Origin: Pectobacterium brasiliense
GTDB taxonomy: Bacteria > Pseudomonadota > Gammaproteobacteria > Enterobacterales > Enterobacteriaceae
Direction of reading: 5' to 3'
DNA length: 64,000 nt
Assembly (NCBI RefSeq): GCF_013449685.1
Contig: NZ_JACDSF010000020.1
Span: forward strand, 1-64,000
Shown: in pieces, positions 10,501 through 18,806 of the stretch
Position numbering within the stretch: the stretch's first letter is position 1
How the letters are laid out: each line of letters begins with the position of its first letter
Translations under genes and position numbers: made by a program
Notes under the pieces: model-generated
Database searches by the model: none
What the model was told of the DNA's origin: nothing
Seen by the model: the letters and a program-made list of their open reading frames with translations, nothing else

Positions 10501-10888
10501 CAAAGCGGGTGCGCAGACTGGCATGGCGCTGCGCCAGCGCGTCAAAGGCAAACTCCAGCGCAGCCACATCCAGCGTGCCGGTCAGGCGAAAATAGACCGG
10601 CATATTGTAGAGGTGTGACTGCTCTTCGTACTGTTCGATAAACCACAGTCCGCTTTGCGATGACGACAGCGGGCCAGACGTGGCATTTTGCGGCGTGATG
10701 GGGCGCTCAAACGCCTGCTGCGCCGTCAGGCAGCGCACAATGGCGTCTTTGCTTTCCTTAATCGTGCGCCCGATGTCTGCCGTGATCGCGTCTTTGTTGG
10801 ACTGCGAAATCAACTGCCCCTGTGGATTCAACGCCAGACGAACGCCCTGCCGTTCCAACTGCTTTAACAGCGTTACGATATCTTTCAT
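4535..10888 (-). CDS. amoG: Nonribosomal peptide synthetase TubC-C-A-T-E-C-T (AmoG-like)
   Basis: A 2117-residue synthetase of the catechol siderophore pathway. Domains in order: N-terminal TubC-like docking segment (1-55), condensation (about 75-500, HHIISDG at 205-211), adenylation (about 530-1025, with YTSGSTGLPKG and NMYGPTECTV), carrier (LGGDS, Ser1072), epimerisation (about 1120-1540, HHLVIDAVSW at 1249-1258, EGHGRE and VGWFTSTYPV), second condensation (about 1565-1990, HHSVIDG at 1695-1701), and a final carrier (ESGVDSLQ, Ser2068). The adenylation pocket read by eye is D-A-M-I-G-G-M-V-T-(K), with several glycines, which suggests a large pocket; the E domain would make the residue D. 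The second module has no adenylation domain, so the downstream A-only protein probably loads it. There is no thioesterase. D-Phe/D-Trp would fit the amonabactin model, but that is inference. Confidence 0.88.
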   Translation of the reverse strand: MKDIVTLLKQLERQGVRLALNPQGQLISQSNKDAITADIGRTIKESKDAIVRCLTAQQAFERPITPQNATSGPLSSSQSGLWFIEQYEEQSHLYNMPVYFRLTGTLDVAALEFAFDALAQRHASLRTRFVVNEQGKGEQRIDAYQPFVIQHDDFSLLPEAEREARLQQQVKAEISRPFDLTAGDLTRVRLVKMSERVHVLMITQHHIISDGWSVKNMFADFKPAFLACQNRQPHPVEPTQLNYIDYAHWFNSASFLDYHNEFKPFWVERLTGIPEVHSLPLDKPRPAHQNSGGEVIFSAINNDLWDKFKRLCQRYNTSNFIGLHAVFSLMLARISGEKDIVIGSPLAYRERPDIEDVVGFFVNTIVLRTQLQDQQSFVDYLQYCREQDLSAFDHQLYRFEALSEAIGSDRTTAINPIFQVMLVYQAKVDFNDLIPGCDAAEETSPVLPAKTDISVKVTELMGEVRLDWLFATALFERQTIQYYADRFIRLIEAVVEAPETDVWHLPLMEAERFASVLAESQQLPRSYPQPQLTVTDVIEAIAQRDPQQLAIAFDGEQRTNTLTYGELNRQSNQLAHWLHRQGLGEQSLVGVLAKRDRYFVIALLAVWKAGAAYVPLDPDYPPERLRHIITDANLAVILGGDGQQLAQWSAEQCIDLTDPTVVAQWHDLPGDEPPAIPRHAQQLAQVIYTSGSTGLPKGVMIEHGSLINLLDDHRDRIAFTPQSTMFNCMSLSFDAGNMTTLLPLSSGGTLAFGEPNDRAIVQAEQAGATHLILPTALMSILDPQHVNGIQAIGMGGEACPNAVVENWADKVALYNMYGPTECTVTALSSRLRKGQPVTIGKPITHIQALILDAAGQLCPAGVPGELCLAGLGLARGYLNQPQMTASRFEHITLNDVNNTEQSTATLRIYRTGDKARLLNNGDYEYCGRIDEQIKLRGYRIELGEIEAQLAAVCPSLKQVKVVVAQVGNRPALVAYGTVKAGCGTPEPAAVLIDVAKHLPEYMVPFRLILLEDMPLTPNGKLDTKQLPPVLETREGDGEADNPLEADVLAIWRSVLNTPLGVEDDFFRLGGDSILSIQLTTRLRSAGYVCTVKDVFEAKSVRRLCRVLAQNDRDTGVVAEQGTLEGEFALLPIQRWFMEQPLARPEHWNQAAMIQLPDVDTERLTTMLQALMAQHDALRLACDADGQRYLMDVPCPTLQTLDYRQLGDDGLQQAFTALQSEFDPAQGRTMTAALVRHHPQADTAVFLAFHHLVIDAVSWRILVDDLERLYLGEPLLSKTSSYRQWGSALQNYATQHAEQLTYWQAQEDGVDQMALMAAKDPQGLASAAILTLDAETTGQLVSEANRAFNTDVSDLLLAALTRTLNDLGWGDKARIMLEGHGREAIDPTLDVSRTVGWFTSTYPVCLQDRSDWASLIKSSKEQLRQVPDKGVGFNSLRYHHPQGGSLTLSPIVFNYLGLSVQATGVWRPVDVAPGGCVSPENKPAEIISLHGGIAGGQLTLRQVGCLNQRDSERLMTRLTENLRALTAACLAQLRHGTAFTPSDFPAVTLSQTQLDSLSQRYDIDTLLPLSSLQQSMLYHRLRCPQDDAYHLQTPIRYAQALDVEGYRRAWQRQIQRFPALRAALESEYASVQVIVTQADLPFYYQDVAQEADPLAVIERYRQQDLRTGFNLSQPPLLRIACFRLGEQDYRVLLNCHHSVIDGWSGPQLLGAVHRDYQMLMHSETFMHGETSAIQVDRAYVDYARHAVAQQSAVEAFWQQRQPLLAQTNDVAMLFAAAGKRADLSQHLTQVEPQVTGVSLNEQDQAALIAFAREVGVTHSIIAQYAWHRLLARSTGDAVSIVGNVLSGRESPVEDVASSVGLYINSLPLALSWQQPVSLQQHLVQLQNELMAMNQHATQSLIALTAGRSRLFNSLFIYENYPIYEKQPGTKAEQGQRADDPHRLSPEFSAAYEKVEMPLNLVVREQAGCMLLRFEFDADVLDSAQARRVLMRWHDEVVALINSAPQQPAEIIGHEKATGSVVAQKTVADSGISQPDTPSAQSLLRVWAQTLHLNESGLWSQTLCESGVDSLQRIALAQALSWALAQSVSVALLQRYPSPQALSGYLAQSRATANEETLS

Positions 10889-10910
10889 GACTTGTCACTC
10901 TCTCAGCAAA

Positions 10911-11678
10911 TCAGGCCGTCAGCGTTGCCCCGCCATCCACCACCACGTCCTGCATGATGATGTGGCTGGCCAGATCGGAAGCCAGAAAAACCACGGTATT
11001 GGCAATCTCTTCCGGCTGAGCAATCTTGCCCAGCGGAATCCCCAGTTTGTACTGGTCAGGAAAGCCCGCGATAGTGCGCTGCTCGGCATCGGCGCTGTGC
11101 CACATGCCGCGCTGCATCGGCGTATCCGTCGAGCCCGGCGATACCAGATTGCAGCGCACGCCGTAAGGTGCCAGCTCCAGACCGGCACAGTGAGACAGGC
11201 TGGTGAGCGCCGCTTTTGAAGCGCAGTACGCCGCCATCTGTAGACGGGGGACATGCGCAGCATTGGAGCCCACGCAGACAATCGCGCCACGGCGCTGCTG
11301 CTTGAAATGCGGAACCAGTGCGTTCAGCAGGTAAAACGCACCGGAGGCGTTGACGTTAATGCACTGGTGCCAGTCGTCCACGCTCAGCGCGTCGATGTCG
11401 CCCAAGCGCAGAATCCCGGCAGCATTAACAAAAACGTCGAGCCCTGTTTCTGCTAACTGCTGGCGACAGACCGCCGCTACGCTGTCCGGTTCGCTGATAT
11501 CCAGCGTCACGCAAGTAAACGGATGATCGTAATGTCGAAATGCGCGGTCGAAGCCGATCACGTTCGCGCCCAGTGCGACAAACTGGCGGGCAATGCTTTC
11601 GCCAATGCCGCTCGCCGCACCGGTGACCCAGACGGTCTGGCCGCTGAAATCAAACTGAAGAGGTTGTGCCTTGTTCAT
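10911..11678 (-). CDS. amoA: 2,3-dihydro-2,3-dihydroxybenzoate dehydrogenase (EntA/DhbA type)
   Basis: Short-chain dehydrogenase that oxidises 2,3-dihydro-2,3-dihydroxybenzoate to 2,3-dihydroxybenzoate with NAD, the last step of the catechol precursor branch. The N-terminal Rossmann motif TGAASGIG, the central NAAG, and the catalytic Ser/YxxxK (YCASK) are all present; length 255 aa compares with about 250 for EntA. Start: ATG 11678 has AGGG six to seven bases upstream; ATG 11681 and GTG 11693 are alternatives. It lies between the two large NRPS genes, 22 bp before amoG and 8 bp after amoF, as in the amonabactin-type order C-E-B-F-A-G-H. Expected to be iron-repressed with the rest of the operon. 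Confidence 0.92.
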   Translation of the reverse strand: MNKAQPLQFDFSGQTVWVTGAASGIGESIARQFVALGANVIGFDRAFRHYDHPFTCVTLDISEPDSVAAVCRQQLAETGLDVFVNAAGILRLGDIDALSVDDWHQCINVNASGAFYLLNALVPHFKQQRRGAIVCVGSNAAHVPRLQMAAYCASKAALTSLSHCAGLELAPYGVRCNLVSPGSTDTPMQRGMWHSADAEQRTIAGFPDQYKLGIPLGKIAQPEEIANTVVFLASDLASHIIMQDVVVDGGATLTA

Positions 11679-11686
11679 CATTTTCC

Positions 11687-14600
11687 CTACCACACCATTT
11701 CCACGCTGTTTTCATCCTGTGACAGCCTGTCGTCGAGATAGCGGCAGAAGTCGCTGAGCTGGGGATGATCGAACACATCAGACACCTTGATGCTGACGGA
11801 AAATTCAGCGGCCAGACGGTTGACGATCTGGATGGTCTGCAACGACTGTCCGCCCAGTTCGAAGAAGTTATCCCGCGATTGGATCCCCGACACGCCGAGG
11901 ATCTGCTGCCAGATGGCGCTAACCCGATTCTCGGTTTCGCTGGCTAACGCCTGCGCCGGTGCTTCGTCGCGGTATTCCGCTAATAGACGCTTGCGATCGA
12001 CCTTGTTGGAGCCGGTTTTCGGCAACTGGCGGAAGGCGCGATAATCGGTCGGGATCATTGCTGGCGGCAGTACGCTGCCCAGACGCTGTTTCAGCGCACG
12101 CGCATCAATCTCTCCGGCTTTCGTGGCGACAAATGCCACCAGACGCCGCACACCGTTGGGGTAAACAATCCCCTGTACGCAGGCTTCATCAACGTCCGGC
12201 TGCGCCAGCAGATGGGCTTCGACTTCCCCTGGCTGAATCCGGTAGCCGCTGATTTTGAATTCGTTGTCCATGCGTCCGAGGTACAGCAACTGTCCTTTTT
12301 CCAGCCGGACTCTGTCGCCCGTGCGGTAAGCCGGAAGATCCCGATCGCCCACCGCTATTTGCGTAAACGCCGTGTGTTCTGTACCGATGTAACCCGCCGC
12401 CAGCGTTGGCCCCAGCAGCACCAGTTCCCCTTCTGCCGCAGGGCGGTCGCCCGCTGCCAGAATCAGCGCGTTGACCCCCGCCAGCGGCAGACCGATAGGA
12501 AGCTGCGACACATCGGCAGACTGCGTTTGCAGATCGCAACTGGTCGCCACCACCGTGGTTTCTGTTGGCCCATAGGTGTTGATTAAACGCAGCGTGTTCG
12601 GTGCATGGCGTTGCCACTGCGCCAGCTGTTCGGGGTATACCGCTTCACCACCAATGATGATGGCGCGCAGTGCGGCAGGCATGGTCAGCGTGCCGGTTTT
12701 CAGCCCCACTACCCATTCGTTCCAAAATGCGGTCGGCAGATCGAGCAGCGTAATCGCCTGTTCTTCTACCTGTTCGACAAAGGTCGGAATCGATTCCAGC
12801 ATCTCGTCGGTGCGCAGCACCAATGTCGCACCGCTGGTCAGCGTGGCAAAAATTTCTTCAATGCTGGCATCGAAATTGAACGGGGCAAATTGCAGCACGC
12901 GATCCGCCGCACGCAGGCCGTAGCGCTGGCGTGCCGCCGCCGTGAAGTGATCTAACGCGTCAGCGCCGATCTCCACGCCCTTCGGCAATCCGGTCGAACC
13001 CGAGGTGAACATGACATAGGCAATCTGTCCGTCTCTCGCTTCCACCGGCGGCAGCGCGGCAGCCTGTGCGCTGGATGACAGAAGATGCCCCGCCAGAACG
13101 ATCTCGCCGGAGAAGACCGATGCCAGCCGATGCTGGTAGTCGGCCTGCGTCACAATCGTACGCAGCCCGGCAATCTGTATGATGTGCTGCTGACGTTCGT
13201 GCGGTTGTTCAGGATCGAGCGGCACATACACCGCGCCGCACTGCATCACGGCCAGCAGGCAAATGATGGTTTCCGGGCTGCGGTTCAGCATGATGCCGAT
13301 GCGTTCACCGGGCTGAACGCCGCGCTCATGCAGCGCCGCAGCGGCCTGACCGCTCAGATCCAGCAACTGCTGGTAGCTGTACTGCCGGTCGCGCTGCGTC
13401 AGCGCTGGATGATGCGGGTTTTTACGCGCCTGCTTGGCAATCGCCGTCAGAACCGGTTCGACAAAAGGTTCAGGTTCGCGGCTGGTGATCAGTGCCAGTT
13501 CGCGCTCTTCACGCAGCCAGCGTCCCAACAGCTCGCCGCTGGTCTGCTGCGGCTGTGCCAGCCAGCGTTGAAGCAGCGTGAACAGCGTTTCCTGCAGGCT
13601 GGCAAGCGCTTCTGCGCTGTAACAGGCCGGGTTGGCATCAAAATCCAATACCGGTGTGCCATCGGGTTTGAAGTGGATCTCGATCGTCAGATCTTCTACC
13701 GGTCCGGCGCTGAGATTCAGCGTGCTGGACGACAGCGATCCGTAACTGAGCGGATGATCGAACGGCATGATATTGATCAGCGGGCCGAAGAGCCGCTGTT
13801 CACCGCCGACGCGGTTCAGATCGCGCCGTAAATGCTCATAGCGATAATGCTGATGACGACGCAGCGTGCGTTTGGTGCGGGCAACCTGCTGTGCCAGTGT
13901 GACAAAGTCCGCCTGCTCATCGACCTGAATGCACAGCGGCACGATATTCATCTGCATGCTCGGCACCGTCAGCGAGGCGGAGCCGATGCGGTTCATCACC
14001 ATCATGCCGAACGTCAGTCTGTCGCTGCCGGACACCAGCTTGAGGTGCGTCGCCAGCATCGCCAGAAACAGATCCGGCCAGCTGATTTTATTGCCTTCAC
14101 ACAGCGCGGTCAGCGGCTGCCAGATATCCGTCGGCAACACGCTGCTCTGGCGCAAAAAACGCGCCGCAATCGGTGCTTTCTTCTCGCTGAAACTGGCCGG
14201 TTCCGGCATCGCGTTCAGTGTTTCCAGCCAGAAATCGCGCGCCTGCGCCGTCTGCCCACTTGCATCGCGCTGCTGTTCTTCTTCCAGTACCTCGCTGAAC
14301 GGGCCGAACTCCGCCACCGCCACGGGTTGCCTCGCCGTCAGCGCGGTATAGATCTGGGCGATGCGTTGAAACAGCATCGTCGTGCCAAAGCCGTCCAGCG
14401 CAATGTGGTGCACGCAGCTGTAGAGAAAATCACGTTTTTCACCGCACAGCAGCGCAAAACGGCAGGGTAATCCGTTCAGCAGATCCAGCGGCTGGGCGAT
14501 TTCCTCACGCGCCCACTGGCGTATCGTCTGCTCTTCATCCTTCATCGGCGCAGGCAACAGTTCAATAATCGGCAGCACGCCAATCGGCACCGGTAGTTGT

Positions 14601-14830
14601 GAAGCCACAAAGCCGATTTCCGGCTGGTCGGTATGTTCACCCTCGACCTCAACAAACTGGCAGTACAGGCACTCGCACTCCATGACCGCCTGACGGATCG
14701 CACTCAGCATGGCTTCAATATCGACCTTGCCATCAAACGCAATGCACTCTGCCGTGTTGAACGTCGCCTTATCATCGTTCAGAGCATGGCCTAACCACAG
14801 CCCACGCTGCGCAACGCTCAAGGGCTTCAT
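11687..14830 (-). CDS. amoF: Nonribosomal peptide synthetase C-A-T module (AmoF-like)
   Basis: A single-module synthetase of 1047 residues: condensation domain (1-430, HHIALDG at about 141-147), adenylation domain (about 460-960, with FTSGSTGLPKG, NTYGPTETTV, YRTGDR and A10 LPKTGSNKVDRK) and a carrier domain (FFELGGQSL, Ser996). No thioesterase. The pocket residues read by eye are D-A-E-D-I-G-T-V-V-(K); the acidic Glu/Asp pair suggests a basic substrate such as lysine, consistent with AmoF in amonabactin synthesis. The condensation domain would acylate that residue with dihydroxybenzoate delivered by the carrier domain of the isochorismatase. Start ATG 14830 overlaps the upstream stop as ATGA; an upstream in-frame extension to 14866 is rejected because it lies inside amoB. 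Confidence 0.88.
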   Translation of the reverse strand: MKPLSVAQRGLWLGHALNDDKATFNTAECIAFDGKVDIEAMLSAIRQAVMECECLYCQFVEVEGEHTDQPEIGFVASQLPVPIGVLPIIELLPAPMKDEEQTIRQWAREEIAQPLDLLNGLPCRFALLCGEKRDFLYSCVHHIALDGFGTTMLFQRIAQIYTALTARQPVAVAEFGPFSEVLEEEQQRDASGQTAQARDFWLETLNAMPEPASFSEKKAPIAARFLRQSSVLPTDIWQPLTALCEGNKISWPDLFLAMLATHLKLVSGSDRLTFGMMVMNRIGSASLTVPSMQMNIVPLCIQVDEQADFVTLAQQVARTKRTLRRHQHYRYEHLRRDLNRVGGEQRLFGPLINIMPFDHPLSYGSLSSSTLNLSAGPVEDLTIEIHFKPDGTPVLDFDANPACYSAEALASLQETLFTLLQRWLAQPQQTSGELLGRWLREERELALITSREPEPFVEPVLTAIAKQARKNPHHPALTQRDRQYSYQQLLDLSGQAAAALHERGVQPGERIGIMLNRSPETIICLLAVMQCGAVYVPLDPEQPHERQQHIIQIAGLRTIVTQADYQHRLASVFSGEIVLAGHLLSSSAQAAALPPVEARDGQIAYVMFTSGSTGLPKGVEIGADALDHFTAAARQRYGLRAADRVLQFAPFNFDASIEEIFATLTSGATLVLRTDEMLESIPTFVEQVEEQAITLLDLPTAFWNEWVVGLKTGTLTMPAALRAIIIGGEAVYPEQLAQWQRHAPNTLRLINTYGPTETTVVATSCDLQTQSADVSQLPIGLPLAGVNALILAAGDRPAAEGELVLLGPTLAAGYIGTEHTAFTQIAVGDRDLPAYRTGDRVRLEKGQLLYLGRMDNEFKISGYRIQPGEVEAHLLAQPDVDEACVQGIVYPNGVRRLVAFVATKAGEIDARALKQRLGSVLPPAMIPTDYRAFRQLPKTGSNKVDRKRLLAEYRDEAPAQALASETENRVSAIWQQILGVSGIQSRDNFFELGGQSLQTIQIVNRLAAEFSVSIKVSDVFDHPQLSDFCRYLDDRLSQDENSVEMVW

Positions 14831-15702
14831 GATGCAGCTCCCTGCTGTTTTTCGATCAGCGCCCACCAGGCATTCAGACTAGGGTTACGCGCCAGATCGA
14901 CAAAGCTCAGCGTAACACCCTGATTACGCCATTCGGTCAGCAGCGACATCATCCGCACCGAATCCAGACCGTAGTCGATCAGGTTTTCATCTTCATCGAA
15001 CTGATCTTCTTCTTCGTCGATCAAAGTCAGCAGATGTGCTCTCAGTCCTTGTTTCGTCAGTGCCTGTGCCATTTTTGCTCCTGTGAGTTCTGCCGTGCTA
15101 ACCACCCGTCCGGCGCGCGTCGCCACATATTTCAGCGCCATCTGGTGTTCCTGAAGTGAGAAATCCGCCACTGCATCGCCGACCATGAACGGCTTGATGT
15201 CGCGCATGAAGGCATCCGTTGCAGTAATCATGCAGCCGATATGTGCGTAAACGCCGCAAATAATCAGTTGATCTTTACCCATCTCTTTCATCATCGGTTC
15301 CAGCGGTGAGCGGTGGAATGCGCTGTAGCGCCACTTCACCAGCACCGTGTCGTGCTCATCCGGTGCCAGCGCACTCACGACACGCTGTTTTTCAGGATGA
15401 TTATTCAGCCCTGCGCCCCACATGTCGTTCAGCAGCGCCCGGTCGGCCGCGCTTTGTGCGTTCGGCTGCGCCGTATACACCACTGGAATCCCCTGTGCTT
15501 TGCAGTAGGTTCGCAACGCCACGATGTTCTCGACCAACTGCTGCGCCAGCGGGCTGTCCGCGCCATAGAAGTTCACGAAATAGTCCTGCATGTCGTGAAT
15601 CAGCAGCACCGCGCGCTCAGGTTCAAACGCCCAAGAAACCGTGCTCTCAGGGAAATCCTGTGCGCGCGGCAGGGGATAAGAAGCAATAGAAGGGATTGCC
15701 AT
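14827..15702 (-). CDS. amoB: Isochorismatase with C-terminal aryl carrier domain (EntB type)
   Basis: Bifunctional: the N-terminal isochorismatase domain (about residues 25-205) hydrolyses isochorismate to 2,3-dihydro-2,3-dihydroxybenzoate and pyruvate, and the C-terminal aryl carrier domain (about 215-285) holds dihydroxybenzoate as a thioester for the NRPS. LLIHDMQDYF carries the catalytic Asp, VYAHIGCMITATDAF matches the isochorismatase core, and LIDYGLDSVRMM has the phosphopantetheine Ser at about 248. Length 291 aa against 285 for E. coli EntB. Start ATG 15702 has AAGGA seven bases upstream; GTG 15705 is too close to it. It sits 26 bp after amoE and is translationally coupled to amoF. 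Confidence 0.94.
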   Translation of the reverse strand: MAIPSIASYPLPRAQDFPESTVSWAFEPERAVLLIHDMQDYFVNFYGADSPLAQQLVENIVALRTYCKAQGIPVVYTAQPNAQSAADRALLNDMWGAGLNNHPEKQRVVSALAPDEHDTVLVKWRYSAFHRSPLEPMMKEMGKDQLIICGVYAHIGCMITATDAFMRDIKPFMVGDAVADFSLQEHQMALKYVATRAGRVVSTAELTGAKMAQALTKQGLRAHLLTLIDEEEDQFDEDENLIDYGLDSVRMMSLLTEWRNQGVTLSFVDLARNPSLNAWWALIEKQQGAAS

Positions 15703-15728
15703 CACAAAATCCTTATTTGTTTTGAATA

Positions 15729-17357
15729 CTAAGTTCGGTTTTGAGTGCTAAGTTGGGTCTGGATGCGCTGACGGAGTGATTTCTTATCAATCTTGCCGAC
15801 CGGCGTAACGGGCAAAGTGTCGATCATCTCGAAGCGGTCCGGCAGTTTGAATTCAGCAATACCCTGATTGCGAAGATATTTTCTTAACGTGATGGCTTTC
15901 AGCGCGGGATCGCTGACCACCAGAAAAGCGCAGCTCTTTTCGCCCATGACCGGATCGGGCATGGACACCAGCGCGGCATGGAGAATGCCGTCATGCTTGA
16001 GCAGCAGGTTTTCGATCTCTTCCGCGGCAATCTTTTCACCGCCTCGGTTAATCTGATCTTTCTCCCGCCCGACCACGCGCAAATAGCCCTCTTCGGTCAT
16101 CTGCACCACATCGCCCGAGTGGTAGAAGCCTTCACTGTCGAAGGCGCGGGCATTGTGTTCCGGGCTGCGGTAATAGCCGCGGAAGGTATACGGGCCGCGC
16201 GTCGCCAGCAGCCCCGCCTCGCCTCTCGGCACCGGATTGCCGTCGATATCCAGCACTTTCACTTCATCGTCCGGGCTCATCGGATAGCCTTGCGTCGTGA
16301 AAGTGTGCTCGTCGCTGTCATCCAGTCGGGTGTAATTCACCAGCCCTTCCGCCATGCCGAGCACTTGCTGTAGCTGACAGCCCAACACCGCCGGAATACG
16401 ACGGGCGACGGTTTCACTCAGCTTCGCCCCACCCACCTGCAAGATCTTCAGGCTACGCAGCGCGCCACCAAACTGTTCGGCCGCCTGAATCCACAACGCG
16501 GCAGCGGGCGGCACCAGCGAGGTAATATCGATCTGATGGCGTTCGATCAGCGGGAAACAAGTCATCGCCCCCGGATCGGGCGCCAGCACGACGCGTCCAC
16601 CGGCGTAAAACACGCCGAGCGAACCGGGCGAGCTTAACGGGAAGTTATGTGGAGCAGGCAACGCGCACAGATAGCGGGTTTGTGGCGTCAGCTCACAAAT
16701 TTCCACGCTGCGGCGCACGCTGTAGTAATAATCGTCATGGGTACGGGGAATCAGCTTCGGCGTACCGGTACTGCCGCCAGAAAGCTGGAAGAAAGCGACC
16801 TGCCCCGATGCAGAAGGCTGATACTGACTGGTCGACGCACACGGCTGCAACCAGTCTGACAGGCTGTGCCCCAGCGGGCTGTCGCCGAGCATCACCACCG
16901 TTTGCAGGCGGGGAACCTGCGTCTGTAGCCGATCCAGAAACTCACCGTTGCCAAATAGCGGATGTTCAGCCGAGGCGATCAGTAAGCGCGGTTCGATCTG
17001 CGTGGCGTACGACAGCAGCTCCAGCTTGTTATGGCTGAACAGCGCGTTAACCGGCGCGACACCCATTTTCAGCAACGCAAAAAAGGTCAGGTAAAATTCG
17101 GCCACGTTCGGTAACTGCACCAGCGCGGTGTCGCCGCAGCGCAAGCCGCTTTCCGTCAGGCGTGATGCCAGTGCGGAAGATTGCCGATCCAGCTCGCGAT
17201 AGCTCCATTGCCGCTCGCCGCACACCACCGCAACGGCGTCAGGCTGCGTGGCCAGATGGCGCTCCCAGGCATCCGTTAGCGGCAGACCGATCCAGTATCC
17301 CTTGTCGCGATAACGCTGCGCCAGTTCCTCTGGCCAGGGCGTAAATTCAATGCTCAT
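15729..17357 (-). CDS. amoE: 2,3-dihydroxybenzoate-AMP ligase (EntE/DhbE type)
   Basis: Stand-alone aryl adenylating enzyme that activates 2,3-dihydroxybenzoate with ATP and transfers it to the aryl carrier domain encoded next in the operon. The phosphate-binding loop [15 protein letters not shown], the YHSGDV hinge region, the motif [20 protein letters not shown] and the C-terminal catalytic Lys in [14 protein letters not shown] are present. Length 542 aa compares with 536 for EntE. The start ATG overlaps the stop codon of the isochorismate synthase gene as ATGA, so the two are translationally coupled. The SGGSTG variant of the loop is the form normal for this subfamily. Confidence 0.95.
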   Translation of the reverse strand: MSIEFTPWPEELAQRYRDKGYWIGLPLTDAWERHLATQPDAVAVVCGERQWSYRELDRQSSALASRLTESGLRCGDTALVQLPNVAEFYLTFFALLKMGVAPVNALFSHNKLELLSYATQIEPRLLIASAEHPLFGNGEFLDRLQTQVPRLQTVVMLGDSPLGHSLSDWLQPCASTSQYQPSASGQVAFFQLSGGSTGTPKLIPRTHDDYYYSVRRSVEICELTPQTRYLCALPAPHNFPLSSPGSLGVFYAGGRVVLAPDPGAMTCFPLIERHQIDITSLVPPAAALWIQAAEQFGGALRSLKILQVGGAKLSETVARRIPAVLGCQLQQVLGMAEGLVNYTRLDDSDEHTFTTQGYPMSPDDEVKVLDIDGNPVPRGEAGLLATRGPYTFRGYYRSPEHNARAFDSEGFYHSGDVVQMTEEGYLRVVGREKDQINRGGEKIAAEEIENLLLKHDGILHAALVSMPDPVMGEKSCAFLVVSDPALKAITLRKYLRNQGIAEFKLPDRFEMIDTLPVTPVGKIDKKSLRQRIQTQLSTQNRT

Positions 17358-18550
17358 AGTCCATCCACACCTGAGTTAAGCCCAAACGCATTCAGCATCG
17401 TGTTTAATTTGGCGGCGGTTTCAGCCCATTCATCCTCGGGGACGGACGCCTCAACAATGCCCGCACCGGCAAACAGGCGGACGTTGTTGTGTTTGATGGT
17501 GCCGCAGCGAATCGCTATCGCCCATTCACCATCGCCGTTGGCATCACACCAGCCGACGATGCCGCTGAATACGCCACGATCGTGCGGTTCCAGCTCGGCG
17601 ATCAACTGGCGCGCTTCCTGCGTGGGGAAGCCGCACAGTGCGGGGGTCGGATGGAGCTGGCAGGCGACCTGAAGCGCCGTCATCTCTGGGTTCGCCAGTT
17701 CACCGCGGATAGCGGTAGACAGGTGCCACATGGAAGCGGTGTGCATCAGCGAAGGAACCGATGGAATCGTTAACGACGCGCACAGCGGCATCAGGCGTTG
17801 GCGGATGTCGTCCACCACCAGCTTGTGCTCGTGCTTGTCTTTACCCGATTTCAGCAGGCGCTGGCTGTTCAGGTAATCCAGATGTTTATCGTTCATTCGT
17901 CGCGCCGATCCCGCCAGCGGATTAGAGACAATGACATTCCCCTGCTTACGCAGCAGCAGTTCCGGGCTTGCACCCAGCAATACCGAACCATCCGGCAGCG
18001 GCAGTGAGAAGTGGTACCCACCGGCGTTCTGCACCATCAGGTTATTGAGGATCGTTTGCGCCTTAACGGGGCTCGCCAGCTCAATATCCAGAATGCGTGA
18101 CAGCACCGCTTTGCTCAGTTCACTACGGCGGAAGCGCTCAACGGCCTCTGCCACGATGGACTTGAACTGATATTCGTCTGGGACGCTGTTTAACGTTAAC
18201 GCGGTAGGGCTCGCCGACGTGTGCTTACGGGCACGGCTGACGAGTTCAGATTTCGTCGTAACGGTATAGCTATCAGGGATATAGAGACAAGACGGTTGCG
18301 TGGTATCAAAGGGAATCGCCCCCACCACAATAGGCAGCGACTGCCCTGCCTGACGCGCTCGCTGGAATGCCTGCGCGATGGCAGGGCTTAGCCTGTCATC
18401 GTGCGAGCCCGGAACACAAACAGGGGAAGAAATACGTTCAAATAAGCCAGAAGTAGACAGGCTTCGGTGTTCCGATGCATATAAAAAAGCGGTCTGTTCC
18501 GAATAGGTGAGTCCGCTAGATGCTTCAGTTTCTGTAATCAGTGTATCCAC
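17354..18550 (-). CDS. amoC: Isochorismate synthase (EntC/DhbC type), first gene of siderophore operon
   Basis: Converts chorismate to isochorismate, the committed step to dihydroxybenzoate. The chorismate-binding fold occupies residues 120-390 with the signature stretches [54 protein letters not shown] and a C-terminal [19 protein letters not shown]. Length 398 aa compares with 391 for EntC. Start is GTG 18550, seven bases after AGGAG. A Fur-box match ends 36 bp upstream, so this is the iron-regulated promoter-proximal gene of the seven-gene operon. Confidence 0.94.
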   Translation of the reverse strand: MDTLITETEASSGLTYSEQTAFLYASEHRSLSTSGLFERISSPVCVPGSHDDRLSPAIAQAFQRARQAGQSLPIVVGAIPFDTTQPSCLYIPDSYTVTTKSELVSRARKHTSASPTALTLNSVPDEYQFKSIVAEAVERFRRSELSKAVLSRILDIELASPVKAQTILNNLMVQNAGGYHFSLPLPDGSVLLGASPELLLRKQGNVIVSNPLAGSARRMNDKHLDYLNSQRLLKSGKDKHEHKLVVDDIRQRLMPLCASLTIPSVPSLMHTASMWHLSTAIRGELANPEMTALQVACQLHPTPALCGFPTQEARQLIAELEPHDRGVFSGIVGWCDANGDGEWAIAIRCGTIKHNNVRLFAGAGIVEASVPEDEWAETAAKLNTMLNAFGLNSGVDGL

Positions 18551-18585
18551 AAGACAGCTCCTGCGCTCGCAAATTAAATACCAAT

Positions 18586-18604
18586 GATTATTAAAATCAT
18601 TATC
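18586..18604 (-). promoter_or_regulatory. Fur box in front of amoC
   Basis: GATTATTAAAATCATTATC matches 15 of 19 positions of the Fur consensus GATAATGATTATCATTATC. It lies 36 bp upstream of the amoC start codon, in an AT-rich promoter-like stretch, and would repress the operon when iron is plentiful. Confidence 0.75.
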
Positions 18605-18736
18605 ATTTATATCAAGCGCAGTTAAATTACACTGAAGTAACGTGTTCGGTCAATCCTTCCACAAAATGGTTATTCACTCCCAGTAATTAGGGGTTAAATT
18701 GATGTTAATCAATTTTTTTGTGTATGTTTCAGAATG

Positions 18737-18755
18737 GATAATGATTAACAACAGG
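18737..18755 (+). promoter_or_regulatory. Possible second Fur box in divergent region
   Basis: GATAATGATTAACAACAGG matches the first 11 bases of the 19-bp Fur consensus exactly and 14 of 19 overall. It lies between the divergent promoters. The right half is weak, so it may be a half-site or an extension of the stronger box at 18788. Confidence 0.45.
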
Positions 18756-18787
18756 AATGTATTGATTATAAAACTTACATCACAAAT

Positions 18788-18806
18788 GATAATGAAAATA
18801 CTTATC
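18788..18806 (+). promoter_or_regulatory. Fur box in front of the MFS exporter gene
   Basis: GATAATGAAAATACTTATC matches 15 of 19 positions of the Fur consensus with intact outer hexamers (GATAAT and TTATC). It lies about 75 bp upstream of the MFS start codon and would iron-regulate the exporter and receptor pair. Confidence 0.75.

Noticed and set aside
2436-18550. Enterobactin or chrysobactin synthesis cluster
   Set aside because: No EntF-type C-A-T-TE protein is present, and the NRPS set of three with an epimerisation domain and a free A protein fits the amonabactin layout better.
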